The translations under genes and the position numbers were made by a program. Of a DNA stretch of 64,000 bases, positions 24,727 to 33,688 are shown one piece after another; the first letter of the stretch is position 1; each line of letters starts with the position of its first letter. The notes beneath the pieces were generated by a model. The model saw only the letters and a list, made by a program, of their open reading frames with translations. It had not been told where the DNA came from and searched no databases. Source of the stretch: Lentzea nigeriaca (lineage in GTDB: Bacteria > Actinomycetota > Actinomycetes > Mycobacteriales > Pseudonocardiaceae); NCBI RefSeq assembly GCF_016907955.1, contig NZ_JAFBCX010000002.1:186001-250000 (forward strand). The letters are read 5' to 3'.

Positions 24727-25968
24727 TTAAACCAGGGGTGCGCGGTCAATCGGGCACGACATGCAGCGCGGGCCGCCGCGGCCGGAGCCCAGTTCCGAAC
24801 CGGCGATCCGCAGCACCTCGATGCCGGCCGCCTCGAGCCGCTCGTTCGTCTCGACGTTGCGCTCGTACGCGACGACGAGGCCGGGACCGACCGCCAGTGT
24901 GTTGTTGCCGTCGTCCCACTGCTCACGCTCGGCGGTGACCGGGTCGAGGCCCGTGTCGATCACGCGCAGCTTCTCGATGCCCATCGCCTCGGCCGCCGCC
25001 TCCAGGAACGGCACCGGGCCGTCGACGCGCACACCGCCGTCGCCGTCCAGTCGCATCGGGAACGCGGACAGGTTGTGCCTGATCGCCGGGTACATCACCA
25101 CGGCGTCGCGGTCGACCATCGTGCAGACGGTGTCGAGGTGCATCGTGGCGCGTTCCTGCGCGATCGGCACCGCCAGCACCGTGTGCGCGAGGCCGTCCGC
25201 GAGCGCGGAGCGGGCGAACGACTCCGCGCCCGCGGGGGTGGTGCGCTCGCCGACGCCGATGGCGATCACACCTGGCGCGAGCAGCAAGACGTCGCCGCCC
25301 TCCAGCGGTGCCGAGTGGGCGCCGTACGCGCGGCCCGTGCGGCGGAACCGCGGGTGGTAGGCGTAGATCAGGTCCGTCAGCGTCGTCTCGCGGTCGCGGG
25401 CGGGCAGGGCGAGCGACGTGATGGCCACCCGGTCGCCGACCCACACCGACGAGTCGCGGGTGAAGAGCAGGTTCGGCAGCGGGTCGACGGCGAAGTCGAT
25501 CGGGTGGTGCATCTTGCGCACCAGGGAGGCGCCCTCGGCGGCCGGCAGCTCCTCGAACGTCATGCCGGTCATGAGCACCTGCGCCAGCTGCGGGGCGGGC
25601 AGCGAGGTGAGATGGCTGCGCAGCGCGTCGGCCAGGTCGATGCCGAGGCGGCGCTCGTTGACGGCGCTGTGGATGCCCGCGATGCGCGCGCGGTTGTCCT
25701 CCAGCGCCTGGACCAGCACGTCGGCCAGCAGCAGGACCTCGACACCCCGCGCGGTCAGCGTCGCGGCGAACGCGTCGTGCTCCTCCTGCGCGCGGTCGAC
25801 CCACGGCACGCCGTCGAACAGCAGCTGGTCGTTGTTGCGCGGGGTGAGCCTCTTGAGCTCGTTGCCCGGCCGGTGCAAAAGCACCGTGCGCAGCGGGCCG
25901 ACCTCGCTGTCCACGCGGGGCGCGGCGTCCGGGAGTGCTTCGGTCTCAGCGATCGTGTGCGCAGTCAC
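24727..25968 (-). CDS. arcA: Arginine deiminase
   Basis: 413 residues, guanidino-modifying enzyme fold. It converts L-arginine to citrulline and ammonia. Visible are [23 protein letters not shown] at the start, [20 protein letters not shown] with catalytic His, EGGDVLLL, and the nucleophile Cys402 in [11 protein letters not shown]. No carbamate kinase or ornithine carbamoyltransferase gene is adjacent, so a full ADI energy pathway is not evident here. GTG 25968. About 90 bp of relatively A/T-rich DNA upstream (25969-26061) should hold its promoter. Confidence 0.95.
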   Translation of the reverse strand: MTAHTIAETEALPDAAPRVDSEVGPLRTVLLHRPGNELKRLTPRNNDQLLFDGVPWVDRAQEEHDAFAATLTARGVEVLLLADVLVQALEDNRARIAGIHSAVNERRLGIDLADALRSHLTSLPAPQLAQVLMTGMTFEELPAAEGASLVRKMHHPIDFAVDPLPNLLFTRDSSVWVGDRVAITSLALPARDRETTLTDLIYAYHPRFRRTGRAYGAHSAPLEGGDVLLLAPGVIAIGVGERTTPAGAESFARSALADGLAHTVLAVPIAQERATMHLDTVCTMVDRDAVVMYPAIRHNLSAFPMRLDGDGGVRVDGPVPFLEAAAEAMGIEKLRVIDTGLDPVTAEREQWDDGNNTLAVGPGLVVAYERNVETNERLEAAGIEVLRIAGSELGSGRGGPRCMSCPIDRAPLV

Positions 25969-26061
25969 CGAACGAGCGTAACCCTGAACAGCACAAATCG
26001 CCGCTGTCAGGCCCGATTTAGCAACGAATGGTATGGAATGGCAGGCTTCACCATCGAATCA

Positions 26062-26835
26062 TTAAGGCAACCAGCTCACTTTGCCACGCAACATTGTGTA
26101 ACCGACGAACGCGACGACGTCGAGGATGGTGTGGGCGATCACCAGGGGCCACAACCGCTTGGTGCGCTGCCAGTAGAACCCGAACACCAAGCCCATGACC
26201 AGGTTGCCGACGAACCCGCCGAAGCCCTGGTAGAGGTGGTACGACCCGCGCAGCACCGCCGCCGCGAACAGCGACGTGTACTGCCGCCAGCCCAGCTGCC
26301 GAAGCCGCGTGATCAGGTACCCGACGACGAGCACCTCCTCCGCCCACGCGTTGCCGGCGGCCGCGAGGATCAGCGCGGCGCTCATCCACCACTGGTTGTC
26401 CAAAGTGGACGGCTGCACGGCGAGGTTCAGCCCGAGCGACCACGCGGCGAAGTAGAACGCGAGACCCGGAATGCCGATGATCGCGGCCAGTCCCAGCGCG
26501 CCCACCGCGTCCGCTCGTTTGCGCGTGCCGTCGAGGCCGATCACCCGGAGCTTGATCCCGGTGCGCCACAACAGATACAGGCCGATGCCACCCCACGCGG
26601 CCAGCTGCAGCACGCCGAGCAGCTGGGCCACTAGGTCCAGCAGATCGGCGCGCGCCTGCGGGACGTTGATCGCGACCGACTGCTGGCTCAGCGGCGTCGG
26701 CTGCAGCAGGCTGTCGATCAACCGCACGAGGCTGCGCAGGCCGGACAGCCCGAGCGTCATGCTGAAGACGATCAGCAGTTCGAGCTGGTAGCCGCGCTTC
26801 TCGTCATCAGCGATCTTCGGCGGGATCAAGGTCAC
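26062..26835 (-). CDS. CPBP intramembrane metalloprotease
   Basis: 257 residues with about eight membrane helices. The CPBP/Abi motifs are in order: AEEVLVVGYLITRLRQ (EExxxR-like glutamates), RGSYHLYQG (FxxxH-like) and VIAHTILDVVAF (HxxxD/N-like). Related proteases cleave prenylated or membrane-anchored proteins, or protect against bacteriocins. The first Glu pair is followed by VxxGYL rather than the usual FRG, but the layout is otherwise complete. GTG 26835. It lies downstream of the DUF2470 gene (27 nt gap) and may share its transcript. Confidence 0.9.
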   Translation of the reverse strand: MTLIPPKIADDEKRGYQLELLIVFSMTLGLSGLRSLVRLIDSLLQPTPLSQQSVAINVPQARADLLDLVAQLLGVLQLAAWGGIGLYLLWRTGIKLRVIGLDGTRKRADAVGALGLAAIIGIPGLAFYFAAWSLGLNLAVQPSTLDNQWWMSAALILAAAGNAWAEEVLVVGYLITRLRQLGWRQYTSLFAAAVLRGSYHLYQGFGGFVGNLVMGLVFGFYWQRTKRLWPLVIAHTILDVVAFVGYTMLRGKVSWLP

Positions 26836-26862
26836 CCGCGCGAGGCTACCTGCAGTATTGGA

Positions 26863-27627
26863 TCATCTTTGGGACAGGAACGGGCAGCCCATCAGTCGTC
26901 GCAGCTCGGCGGCGAGCTCCTGCGGCGTGCCGACCGGCTTGGAGAACGCGATCCGCACGTCGTGGTCGTCGCACTCGGCCTCGACCCGCAGCCGCAGGCC
27001 GAACCGGTCGAGTCCGAGCGGCCGCACGTGCCCGCCCCGCAGCTCCTCCGGCAGGTGGCGGGCGAGCTGGCCGACGACGTCGCGGTGCGCGGCCTCCAGG
27101 TGCCGCAGCCAGTGGTCCTCGTTGCGGCAGAACGGGTCCGGCGTCGCGCTCGCGAACTGCTCCGGCCGGATCGACGAGGTGCCCTCGGCGTCGGCGATCA
27201 CCATCGACGCGGGTGTGAGCCTCAGCACGGAAGCGCCGTGCCCCGCGTCCAGCAGCCGGTGGTCCGGCCGCACGTCGGCGACCGCGAGGATCTCGTCCCG
27301 TGCCTCCCGACCGTCCAGCACGGCGACCCACCCGGTGAGCCACAGCAGCCCGCGGACGGGTTCACGCAACGCCACCGGAGCCTGGTCGGCGATCTCCAGC
27401 ATCGCCGTCACCTCGGCCCTCGGCGTCTGCCACAGCTGTCCGACCAGCGGATGCTCGTCGGGGAGCAGCATGATCGTCGTGCCGCACGGGTGCACGTGGT
27501 GGAACAACGGGCTGGTGCGGGACCCGGCCTGAGGAAGCAGTGCGGCGTGACCACCGCGAGCCGTGATCGTGCGGGCGCGCTCGGCGGCGTGCGGCGCCGG
27601 TGGGCGCTTGGTCTGGGTGTCGGTCAC
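26863..27627 (-). CDS. DUF2470 protein, probably iron-regulated
   Basis: 254 residues. The N-terminal two thirds resemble a split-barrel flavin/heme-binding-like domain (ERARTITARGGHAALLPQAG, LFHHVHPCGTTIMLLPDEHPL), and the C-terminal DUF2470 domain (NEDHWLRHLEAAHRDVVGQLARHLPEE ... DRFGLRLRVEAECDDHDVRIAFSKPV) is the module found at the end of HugZ-type heme-degrading proteins. A heme- or iron-handling role is inferred from that and from an IdeR-like box 21 nt upstream. GTG 27627 follows GAGGAGGTGGAG. Confidence 0.85.
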   Translation of the reverse strand: MTDTQTKRPPAPHAAERARTITARGGHAALLPQAGSRTSPLFHHVHPCGTTIMLLPDEHPLVGQLWQTPRAEVTAMLEIADQAPVALREPVRGLLWLTGWVAVLDGREARDEILAVADVRPDHRLLDAGHGASVLRLTPASMVIADAEGTSSIRPEQFASATPDPFCRNEDHWLRHLEAAHRDVVGQLARHLPEELRGGHVRPLGLDRFGLRLRVEAECDDHDVRIAFSKPVGTPQELAAELRRLMGCPFLSQR

Positions 27628-27647
27628 CGCTCCACCTCCTCGGAAGG

Positions 27648-27661
27648 TTAGGCAAGCCTAA
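27648..27661. promoter_or_regulatory. IdeR/DtxR-like iron box upstream of DUF2470 gene
   Basis: TTAGGCAAGCCTAA, six-base arms around AA; extended leftwards (27643-27661) about 16 of 19 positions fit the DtxR/IdeR consensus. It is 21 nt upstream of the DUF2470 start and 46 nt upstream of the divergent gene at 27707. At this distance bound IdeR would block transcription, so repression in high iron is expected, the opposite of the ferritin site. Confidence 0.7.
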
Positions 27662-27706
27662 CTTAGCTCCGCTCGGGAAGGGAAGTGTCGCCTGTACGGT
27701 TGACAG

Positions 27707-28171
27707 GTGGTCGTGCCAAACAAGCCGTCCACCGAGGTGACGGCGCTCGACGATCGGTGGACCCGGCACTGTGTCGACCGGGCGAGCCGTCGTGCCCTGA
27801 TGTGGACCGTTCTGGCCGGTGCGGCCTTCGCCCTCCAGTTCGTGCTGGTACTCGTGTGGTCGTGGTCCTCACCGGTGGCGCTGGTCCTGCTGTTCTTCGC
27901 CGCGGCCGTGCTGTGGATGGTGACTCGTCGCCGTCCGGTGCGTTTACCGGAAGGTGAACCGTGGCATTTCGCCCATGTGCAGTGGGAAGGAGGGCGTCTG
28001 GTCGTGCTGTCTTCGCCGCCGCTTTTGCTGACGTTGCGCGTCGGTCCTCTTCTCCGCGGCCGAATCGCGCGCCATCGTCGTGTGTGGTTCGTGCCGCCGG
28101 ACTCGGCAGGGAACACGGTGGTCACGTTCCGCGGGGTGCCGCAGCTCATCCCGGCGCGTGTCCAGAGATGA
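27707..28171 (+). CDS. Membrane protein, function unknown
   Basis: 154 residues with two consecutive helices (ALMWTVLAGAAFALQFVLVLVW and PVALVLLFFAAAVLWMV), then a soluble C-terminal part (WHFAHVQWEGGRLVVL ... WFVPPDSAGNTVVTFRGVPQL). GTG 27707, with GTG 27713 as alternative; AGG precedes. Its stop overlaps the next start (ATGA). The pair encodes proteins of similar size and helix plan. No family recognised; it may share the iron-box region with DUF2470. Confidence 0.7.
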   Translation: MVVPNKPSTEVTALDDRWTRHCVDRASRRALMWTVLAGAAFALQFVLVLVWSWSSPVALVLLFFAAAVLWMVTRRRPVRLPEGEPWHFAHVQWEGGRLVVLSSPPLLLTLRVGPLLRGRIARHRRVWFVPPDSAGNTVVTFRGVPQLIPARVQR

Positions 28172-28620
28172 TCATCCAGAACTGGAGCGACACCTGCCTG
28201 GTGCGGGCGGATCGTCGCGCTGTCGGGCACATCTTCTTCGCCGTCGCCGTGTTCGGCGTCGTGCTCATGATCGGCTGGTTGTGGCTCACCGTGCTGTCGG
28301 TGCCGGTGGTGCTGGAGCTGGCCGCACCGGGACTGCGGCACTTCTTCACGCGCCGCGGCACCCTGCGGCTGATCGAGCGGTTCCCGTGGCGGCCGGTGTC
28401 GGTGAGCTTCGTGCCCGGCCGGCGCATCGGGCGCCAGGCGTACCTGCGGGTCGACGGTTCGGAGAACAACCTGCGGCTGCCTGAACTGCCGGAGCGGGCG
28501 CGCGTGCTGATCCGGCACACCGGCCGGGTGTGGATCGCGGGGCCGGACGAACGTGGGCGTGTCGTGGCGATGACGCGTGGGCTCGCGTTCCTCACCCGCG
28601 GACGGGTCGTCGAGCGCTAA
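28168..28620 (+). CDS. Membrane protein, function unknown
   Basis: 150 residues. Starts IIQNWSDTCLVRADRRAVGH, then a double-length hydrophobic segment (IFFAVAVFGVVLMIGWLWLTVLSVPVVLEL), and a basic soluble C-terminal domain with repeated PGRRIGRQAYLRV and VWIAGPDERGR turns. ATG 28168 overlaps the upstream stop by 4 nt, so the two are coupled. The end overlaps the convergent VWA gene by 4 nt. No family recognised. Confidence 0.7.
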   Translation: MIIQNWSDTCLVRADRRAVGHIFFAVAVFGVVLMIGWLWLTVLSVPVVLELAAPGLRHFFTRRGTLRLIERFPWRPVSVSFVPGRRIGRQAYLRVDGSENNLRLPELPERARVLIRHTGRVWIAGPDERGRVVAMTRGLAFLTRGRVVER

Positions 28621-29759
28621 CGGCCCGTCGCGATGCCCTCGGACTCCGCCCACTGCGTTAGGTCGTCCTTGCGCAGCGCCGCCGCCAGCAGTTCGGGGAA
28701 CTTGTCCGGCGTGCAGGCGAACGCGGGTGCGCCGAGGGCGGACAGCTTCGCCGCGAGCTCGTGGTCGTAGGCGGGTGTGCCGGAGTCGCTGAGCGCCAGC
28801 AGGTTCACGACGGTGACGCCGCTCGCGACCAGTTCGCGGACCCGGCGCTGCAGCTCGGCCTCCGACCCGCCCTCGTAGAGGTCGCTGATGATCACGATGA
28901 CCGTGTCGGTGGGCCTGCGGACCTGGGTCTGGGCGTAGGTGACCGCTCGGTTGATGTCCGTGCCGCCGCCGAGCTGGGCGCTGAACAGCAGATCGACCGG
29001 ATCGCTGAGCTGGTCGGTCAGATCGGCGACCTCGGTGTCGAACACGACGAGCTTCGTCGAGACCGACCGGATGCTCGCCAGCGCGGAACCGAGAACCGCC
29101 GCGTGCACCAACGAGTCCGCCATCGAACCCGACTGGTCGACGAGCAGGATCACGTCGCGCATCGACGCGGCCCGGCTGCGCCTGCGGTGCCCGATCAGGT
29201 CCTCGACTACGACGGTCTTGTGCTGCGGCTGGTAGTTCTTCAGGTTGGCCTTGATCGTGGTGGCCCAGTCGACGTCCTGCAGCTGCGGCCGGTGGGTGCG
29301 CCGCGATCGGTCGACGGCACCGCGGACGGCCTCGACGAGCCGGTCCTGCAGGCGCTTCTCGATGTCCTCGACCACCTTGCGCACGACGGCTTTCGCGGTG
29401 TCGCGGGTGCGGACGGGGATGGCTCTCGACAGTTGCAGCAGGGTGCTGACGAGGTTCACGTCCGGCTCGACCGACTGCAACAGCTCGGGTTCGAGCAGCA
29501 GCTGCTTCAGCCCGAGCTTCTCGACCGCGTCCCGTTGCATCACCTGGACGACCGAGGTGGGGAAGTACTTGCGGACGTCACCGAGCCACCGGTGCAGCTG
29601 CGGGGAGCTGGCGCCGAGACCGGCACCGCGTTCGCTGCCGCCGCCGTAGAGGCCGGTGAGCGCACCATCACGCCGTTGGTCGTCGTCGCCCAGCTGCGCC
29701 ACGTCCTCCGCGCTCGGGCCGAGCAGCAACCGCCAGCGCCTCAACCGCTCTTCCGTCAT
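28617..29759 (-). CDS. VWA-domain protein (CoxE-like), MoxR-system partner
   Basis: 380 residues. An N-terminal helical region (TEERLRRWRLLLGPSAEDV) and middle domain precede a C-terminal von Willebrand A domain with a complete MIDAS: Asp208-x-Ser210-x-Ser212 (VDQSGSMAD), Thr267 (GGGTDIN) and Asp293 (IISDLYEGG). VWA proteins of this type act with MoxR AAA ATPases as chaperone-like pairs (compare RavA-ViaA). The matching SWIM/DUF5691/MoxR/DUF5682 genes are 4-10 kb away on the other strand. ATG 29759 overlaps the IclR stop (ATGA), so it is translated from the tyrosine-catabolism transcript. Confidence 0.9.
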   Translation of the reverse strand: MTEERLRRWRLLLGPSAEDVAQLGDDDQRRDGALTGLYGGGSERGAGLGASSPQLHRWLGDVRKYFPTSVVQVMQRDAVEKLGLKQLLLEPELLQSVEPDVNLVSTLLQLSRAIPVRTRDTAKAVVRKVVEDIEKRLQDRLVEAVRGAVDRSRRTHRPQLQDVDWATTIKANLKNYQPQHKTVVVEDLIGHRRRSRAASMRDVILLVDQSGSMADSLVHAAVLGSALASIRSVSTKLVVFDTEVADLTDQLSDPVDLLFSAQLGGGTDINRAVTYAQTQVRRPTDTVIVIISDLYEGGSEAELQRRVRELVASGVTVVNLLALSDSGTPAYDHELAAKLSALGAPAFACTPDKFPELLAAALRKDDLTQWAESEGIATGR

Positions 29760-30388
29760 TTGAGGGCTGCCGCCACTTCTTCGGCCGCACGCACGACACG
29801 AGGGCCGACGATGTCCGCGTCGAGCCGTTCCAGTGCCACGACGCCCACCGAGGCGCGCAGGCCGGGAACGCCGCGAACCGGTGCCGCGACGCCGTACGCG
29901 TTGGGCTGCAGCTCGCCGGTGGAGACGACCCAGTTCTCCACCGGTTGCGAGATCGCCTTGCCCGCCGCACCGCGGTGCACCGGGTGGCGGGAACCCACCC
30001 GGTACGCCACGTGGAAAGCGGTCCACGACGGTTCGACCACGGCGACGGCCTGCGCCTCGCTGCCGTCCGCGACGGTCAGGTGCGCGGTGGCGCCGACCTT
30101 CTCCGCGAGCTCGCGGAGAGCCGGGTTCGCCGCCATCCGGAGCTGGGGGAGGACGTTGGAGGCGAGTCGCAGCACGCCCAGGCCGAGCCGGACCTTCGAC
30201 CCCTCGCGGCGCACGAGCCCGCGCGCCTGGAGGGGGACGAGAAGCCGGTACACGGCGGCCCTGGACGCGCCGATGGCCGTGGCGAGCTCGGAGATCGAAG
30301 GTGCCTCCGACTCCGCCTCAGCGACCGCCTGGAGCAGCGCCAGACCCCGTTCCAGGGTCAGCGAGCTCTCCTTCGTCGCTCCGACCAT
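29756..30388 (-). CDS. IclR-family regulator (probably of tyrosine catabolism)
   Basis: 210 residues. Winged HTH (LTLERGLALLQAVAEAESEAPSISELATAIGASRAAVYRLLVPLQARGLV) and an IclR effector domain (LAEKVGATAHLTVADGSEAQAVAVVEPS ... GAAGKAI), on the short side for the family. Coupled to the fumarylacetoacetase stop (TGATG; GTG 30391 is an alternative start) and to the VWA start, so probably autoregulated with its target operon. IclR proteins control homogentisate genes in several bacteria; the ligand here is not known. Confidence 0.9.
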   Translation of the reverse strand: MVGATKESSLTLERGLALLQAVAEAESEAPSISELATAIGASRAAVYRLLVPLQARGLVRREGSKVRLGLGVLRLASNVLPQLRMAANPALRELAEKVGATAHLTVADGSEAQAVAVVEPSWTAFHVAYRVGSRHPVHRGAAGKAISQPVENWVVSTGELQPNAYGVAAPVRGVPGLRASVGVVALERLDADIVGPRVVRAAEEVAAALK

Positions 30389-31551
30389 CACGCACTCCGA
30401 ACTGTGCCCACCACCTCGGCGAGACCGACCACGGAACCGCCTTCACCGGGAGCCGTCGCGGTCAGCCTGACCGTGTCGCCGTCCTCCAGGAAGGACCTCG
30501 TGGAGCCGTCGTCGAGCTTGAACGGTTCCTTGCCGCCCCAGCTGAGTTCGAGGAACGAGCCGCGCTCGTCCTTCTCCGGTCCGGAGACCGTGCCGGAAGC
30601 GAACAGATCACCTGGGCGCACGGTAGCCCCGTTCACCGTCATGTGCGCCAGCTGTTGCACAAACGACCACGACATCTCGCGGAACGGAGGCCGCGCGACG
30701 ATCGTGTCGTTCAGCTCCACCGTGATCGTTATGTCCAGGCCCCAGGGCTGATCGGTGGTCAGGTAGTCGTGCAACTTGTTCGGCAGCGGCGGCGTCGGGA
30801 CGCGTGCAACTGAGAACGCTTCGAGCGGCGTGATCCACGCGCCGATCGACGTGGCGAACGACTTGGCGAGGAACGGGCCGAGCGGCTGGTACTCCCACGC
30901 CTGGATGTCGCGCGCCGACCAGTCGTTGACGAGCGCGACGCCGAAGACGTGCTCGGCGGCCCTGCTCGTGGACACGTTCGCGGCGGGCGGGCCACCGCAG
31001 ACGAACCCGACCTCCGCCTCGATGTCGAGCCGCTCGGAGGGGCCGAACTTGGGGCCCTCGCTGCCGCGGCGCTGGCCGTTCGGGCGGACGATGTCCGTGC
31101 CGGAGACGTACACCGTGCCCGAGCGACCGTGGTAGCCGATCGGCAGGTGCGTCCAGTTCGGGGTGAGCGCGTCGCCGTCCGGGCGGAACATGCGGCCGAC
31201 GTTCTCCGCGTGGTGCCTGCTCGAGTAGAAGTCCACGTAGTCGCCGACGGTGAACGGCATCTTCGCGGTCTCGATGCCCGTGAGCTCGGCGCCCTTCGGC
31301 GCGGAGGTCGCCGTGACGATCTCCTTGAGCTTGGCGCGCAGAGCGCTCCAGACCGGTCGGCCCGCCTTCAGCAGCGGGTCCAGCGAGTCGCCCTGGACGA
31401 GCTCGCTGCACTTGCCCAGCGCGAGGCTCCTCAGGAGCAGCGCCTGGTCGCCGACGCGGACGGCCACGCCCCCGTCGACGACGCCGTAGGGGAGGGTCTG
31501 TGGTCCGAACGGCTGGTCTTCTGTGAAGTTCGGGTCGCTGATCCAGCTCAC
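30388..31551 (-). CDS. fahA: Fumarylacetoacetase
   Basis: 387 residues. Last step of the homogentisate pathway: fumarylacetoacetate to fumarate and acetoacetate. N-terminal domain (SWISDPNFTEDQPFGPQTLPYGV), catalytic HHAENVGRMF and PNWTHLPIGYHGRSGTVYVSG, metal-binding LDIEAEVGFVCGG and NDWSARDIQAWEYQPLGPFLAKSF, and GDLFASGTVSGPEKDERGSFLEL are all intact. GTG 31551 overlaps the upstream stop (GTGA). Divergent hmgA completes the two terminal steps; maleylacetoacetate isomerase and HPPD genes are not in the window. Confidence 0.96.
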   Translation of the reverse strand: MSWISDPNFTEDQPFGPQTLPYGVVDGGVAVRVGDQALLLRSLALGKCSELVQGDSLDPLLKAGRPVWSALRAKLKEIVTATSAPKGAELTGIETAKMPFTVGDYVDFYSSRHHAENVGRMFRPDGDALTPNWTHLPIGYHGRSGTVYVSGTDIVRPNGQRRGSEGPKFGPSERLDIEAEVGFVCGGPPAANVSTSRAAEHVFGVALVNDWSARDIQAWEYQPLGPFLAKSFATSIGAWITPLEAFSVARVPTPPLPNKLHDYLTTDQPWGLDITITVELNDTIVARPPFREMSWSFVQQLAHMTVNGATVRPGDLFASGTVSGPEKDERGSFLELSWGGKEPFKLDDGSTRSFLEDGDTVRLTATAPGEGGSVVGLAEVVGTVRSA

Positions 31552-32420
31552 AGCAGTCCCAACTCTTCGAGGTCGGCGATCGGTTCGGCGAGCGAGCACG
31601 AGCCGTAGCTCGCGAAGACGCCGCGGACGGCGTGCGCGGCCTGGTCGCTGAGCGCCTTGGCCTCGGCGGTGAGCGCCTCGGCGTCGGTGCTCGCCAGTGC
31701 CTCGCGGACGTCACGGCCGCTGAGGGAGCGGGCCGTGGCGACGAGGAGGTTGAGGAAGCCGTGGTGGGTGAAGCCCTGCTCGTCGGTGTGGCGGACGGCC
31801 TTGTGCAGGCCCGCCGTCGCCTTGAACGCGACGCCGCCACCGCTCACGACGGACAGGAAGTCCGCGACCTCGTCGACGCTGGGGAAGTTCTCCTGGGAGA
31901 GGCCTCCGCAGCGCAGCTTCGGCCAGCTGCCGTGCTCGATCACCCTGCGGACGCCGTCGAGCCACTCGGAGCCGCCGCGACGGGGCTCCACGACGCGGAT
32001 GACGTCCTCCGGCACGAACTCGGACACGCGCTCGAGCCACACCTCGTCCACATCGGACGGTGCGGGCATCTCGACCATGCGCAGCGCCAGGAGCTCGCTT
32101 CTGCTCTCGACGATGGACACGGCCTTCGGCACACCGCCGAGGCCCGTGTCGATCACGAGACTCAGCGCGATCGGCTTCGGCGGCTTGACCTTGATCAGCT
32201 CGGTGATCAGCTCGGCGAGCCTGGACGCCGGGCACAGAAAGAGGCCCATGACGCCGGACCACTCGCCGACCCGTCCGTCCAGGTGGCCACGCACCGCGTC
32301 GGGCATCGACGCGTTCCCCGGAGGGAAGAGCGCGGCATCGTCCACAAGCCTCGCGAGCAGGGGCGGAGTACCGCGCGGACCGGGCGCACGGAGTTCGACA
32401 GCGCTTGACACGGCTGACAC
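31548..32420 (-). CDS. Conserved hypothetical protein in tyrosine operon
   Basis: 290 residues, soluble, no signal peptide. Begins with LVDDAALFPPGNASMPDAVRGHL and contains FLCPASRLAEL, EMPAPSDVDEVWLERV, KLRCGGLSQENFPSVDEVADFL and FKATAGLHKAVRHTDEQGFTHHGFLNLL; alternating beta strands and helices suggest an alpha/beta barrel. I know similar proteins only as uncharacterised. First gene of the operon with fahA, IclR and VWA (GTGA overlap to fahA), so a role in aromatic catabolism is a fair inference. GTG 32420 and GTG 32411 are both possible starts. Confidence 0.8.
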   Translation of the reverse strand: MSAVSSAVELRAPGPRGTPPLLARLVDDAALFPPGNASMPDAVRGHLDGRVGEWSGVMGLFLCPASRLAELITELIKVKPPKPIALSLVIDTGLGGVPKAVSIVESRSELLALRMVEMPAPSDVDEVWLERVSEFVPEDVIRVVEPRRGGSEWLDGVRRVIEHGSWPKLRCGGLSQENFPSVDEVADFLSVVSGGGVAFKATAGLHKAVRHTDEQGFTHHGFLNLLVATARSLSGRDVREALASTDAEALTAEAKALSDQAAHAVRGVFASYGSCSLAEPIADLEELGLL

Positions 32421-32430
32421 GCTAGCTGGG

Positions 32431-32459
32431 TATCGGTAAGTGAACAAAGATGTCCGATA
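32431..32459. promoter_or_regulatory. Candidate operator between tyrosine operon and hmgA
   Basis: TATCGG (32431-32436) and CCGATA (32454-32459) form a spaced inverted repeat in the 61-bp region between the divergent starts at 32420 and 32482. A single regulator bound here could control both directions; the co-transcribed IclR protein is the obvious candidate. Arms are only 6 bp, so chance occurrence is possible. Confidence 0.35.
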
Positions 32460-32481
32460 ATCGAACGCCCGGAGACACGTC

Positions 32482-33654
32482 ATGGCCTACTACCGCCAGG
32501 TCGGGGAGATCCCCCGAAAGCGCCACACCCAGTTCCGCAAACCGGACGGTGGGCTCTACGCGGAAGAGCTGATGGGAGTCGAGGGGTTCTCGGCCGACTC
32601 GGCCCTGCTCTACCACCGGTACCTGCCCACGGCGATCGTGAACGCGGAGACCGTGAAGGACGAGCGCGGAAGCGTTGCGCCGAACCTGCCGCTGAAGCCG
32701 CGGCACTTCAAGACGCAGGACCTGACCTGGGCTTCTGACGAGGTCGACGCGGTCACCGGGCGCCGCAAGCTGTTCGGGAACCCGGACGTGACCATCGGTT
32801 TCGTGGTCGCCTCCGTGCCGTCGCCGTTGTACCGCAACGCTTTCGGCGACGAGCTGCTGTACGTGCAGGCCGGATCCGGTGTGATCGAGACGATCTACGG
32901 AGCGTTGACGGTGGGCGACGGCGACTACGTCGTGATCCCGACCTCGTGCACGTACCGGGTGGTGCCGTCGTCGCCGATGTCGTTGCTCGTGCTGGAGGCG
33001 ACCGGGCACATCGGGCCGCCTCGTCGCTACCTGTCCGCGAAGGGCCAGTTCCTGGAGCACTCGCCGTACTGCGAGCGCGACATCCGCGGGCCTTCCGAGC
33101 CGTTGCTGGTCGAGGGCACCGATGTCGATGTTCTGGTCCGGCACCGCGCGGGGCTGACCCGCTTCACCTACGCCAACCACCCGTTCGACGTGGTCGGGTG
33201 GGACGGGTGCCTGTACCCGTGGGCGTTCAACATCCGCGACTTCGAACCGATCACCGGCCGCGTGCACCAGCCGCCGCCCGTGCACCAGACGTTCGAGGGG
33301 CCGAACTTCGTGGTGTGCTCGTTCTGCCCGCGCAAGGTCGACTACCACCCGCTCGCCGTGCCCGTGCCGTACAACCACGCCAACGTCGACTCGGACGAGC
33401 TGATGTTCTACGTGGGCGGCAACTACGAGGCCCGCAAGGGTTCCGGCATCGGCATCGGCTCGATGTCGCTGCACCCCTCGGGGTGCACGCATGGTCCGCA
33501 GCCGGGAGCCGTCGAGGCGTCGCTGGGCGTGGACTACTTCGACGAGACGGCGGTCATGGTCGACACGTTCCGGCCGCTGGAGCTCGGCGAGGCCGCGGAG
33601 GCCTGTGAGGACCCGGCCTACGCGTGGACGTGGGCCCGTCGCGGTCCGGCGTGA
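32482..33654 (+). CDS. hmgA: Homogentisate 1,2-dioxygenase
   Basis: 390 residues, cupin-fold extradiol-type ring-cleavage dioxygenase converting homogentisate to maleylacetoacetate. The iron site is visible near the end: HANVDSDELMFYVGGNYE (His about 300, Glu about 306) and LHPSGCTHGP (His about 337). Starts AYYRQVGEIPRKRHTQFR. Somewhat shorter than the 430-residue proteobacterial and human enzymes, as usual in actinomycetes. Divergent from the fahA operon; its stop is 34 nt before the SWIM gene, so read-through into the MoxR system is possible. Confidence 0.95.
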   Translation: MAYYRQVGEIPRKRHTQFRKPDGGLYAEELMGVEGFSADSALLYHRYLPTAIVNAETVKDERGSVAPNLPLKPRHFKTQDLTWASDEVDAVTGRRKLFGNPDVTIGFVVASVPSPLYRNAFGDELLYVQAGSGVIETIYGALTVGDGDYVVIPTSCTYRVVPSSPMSLLVLEATGHIGPPRRYLSAKGQFLEHSPYCERDIRGPSEPLLVEGTDVDVLVRHRAGLTRFTYANHPFDVVGWDGCLYPWAFNIRDFEPITGRVHQPPPVHQTFEGPNFVVCSFCPRKVDYHPLAVPVPYNHANVDSDELMFYVGGNYEARKGSGIGIGSMSLHPSGCTHGPQPGAVEASLGVDYFDETAVMVDTFRPLELGEAAEACEDPAYAWTWARRGPA

Positions 33655-33688
33655 TTTTCTGTCAGGGGTCCTCGCTACTTTGGTCGGC

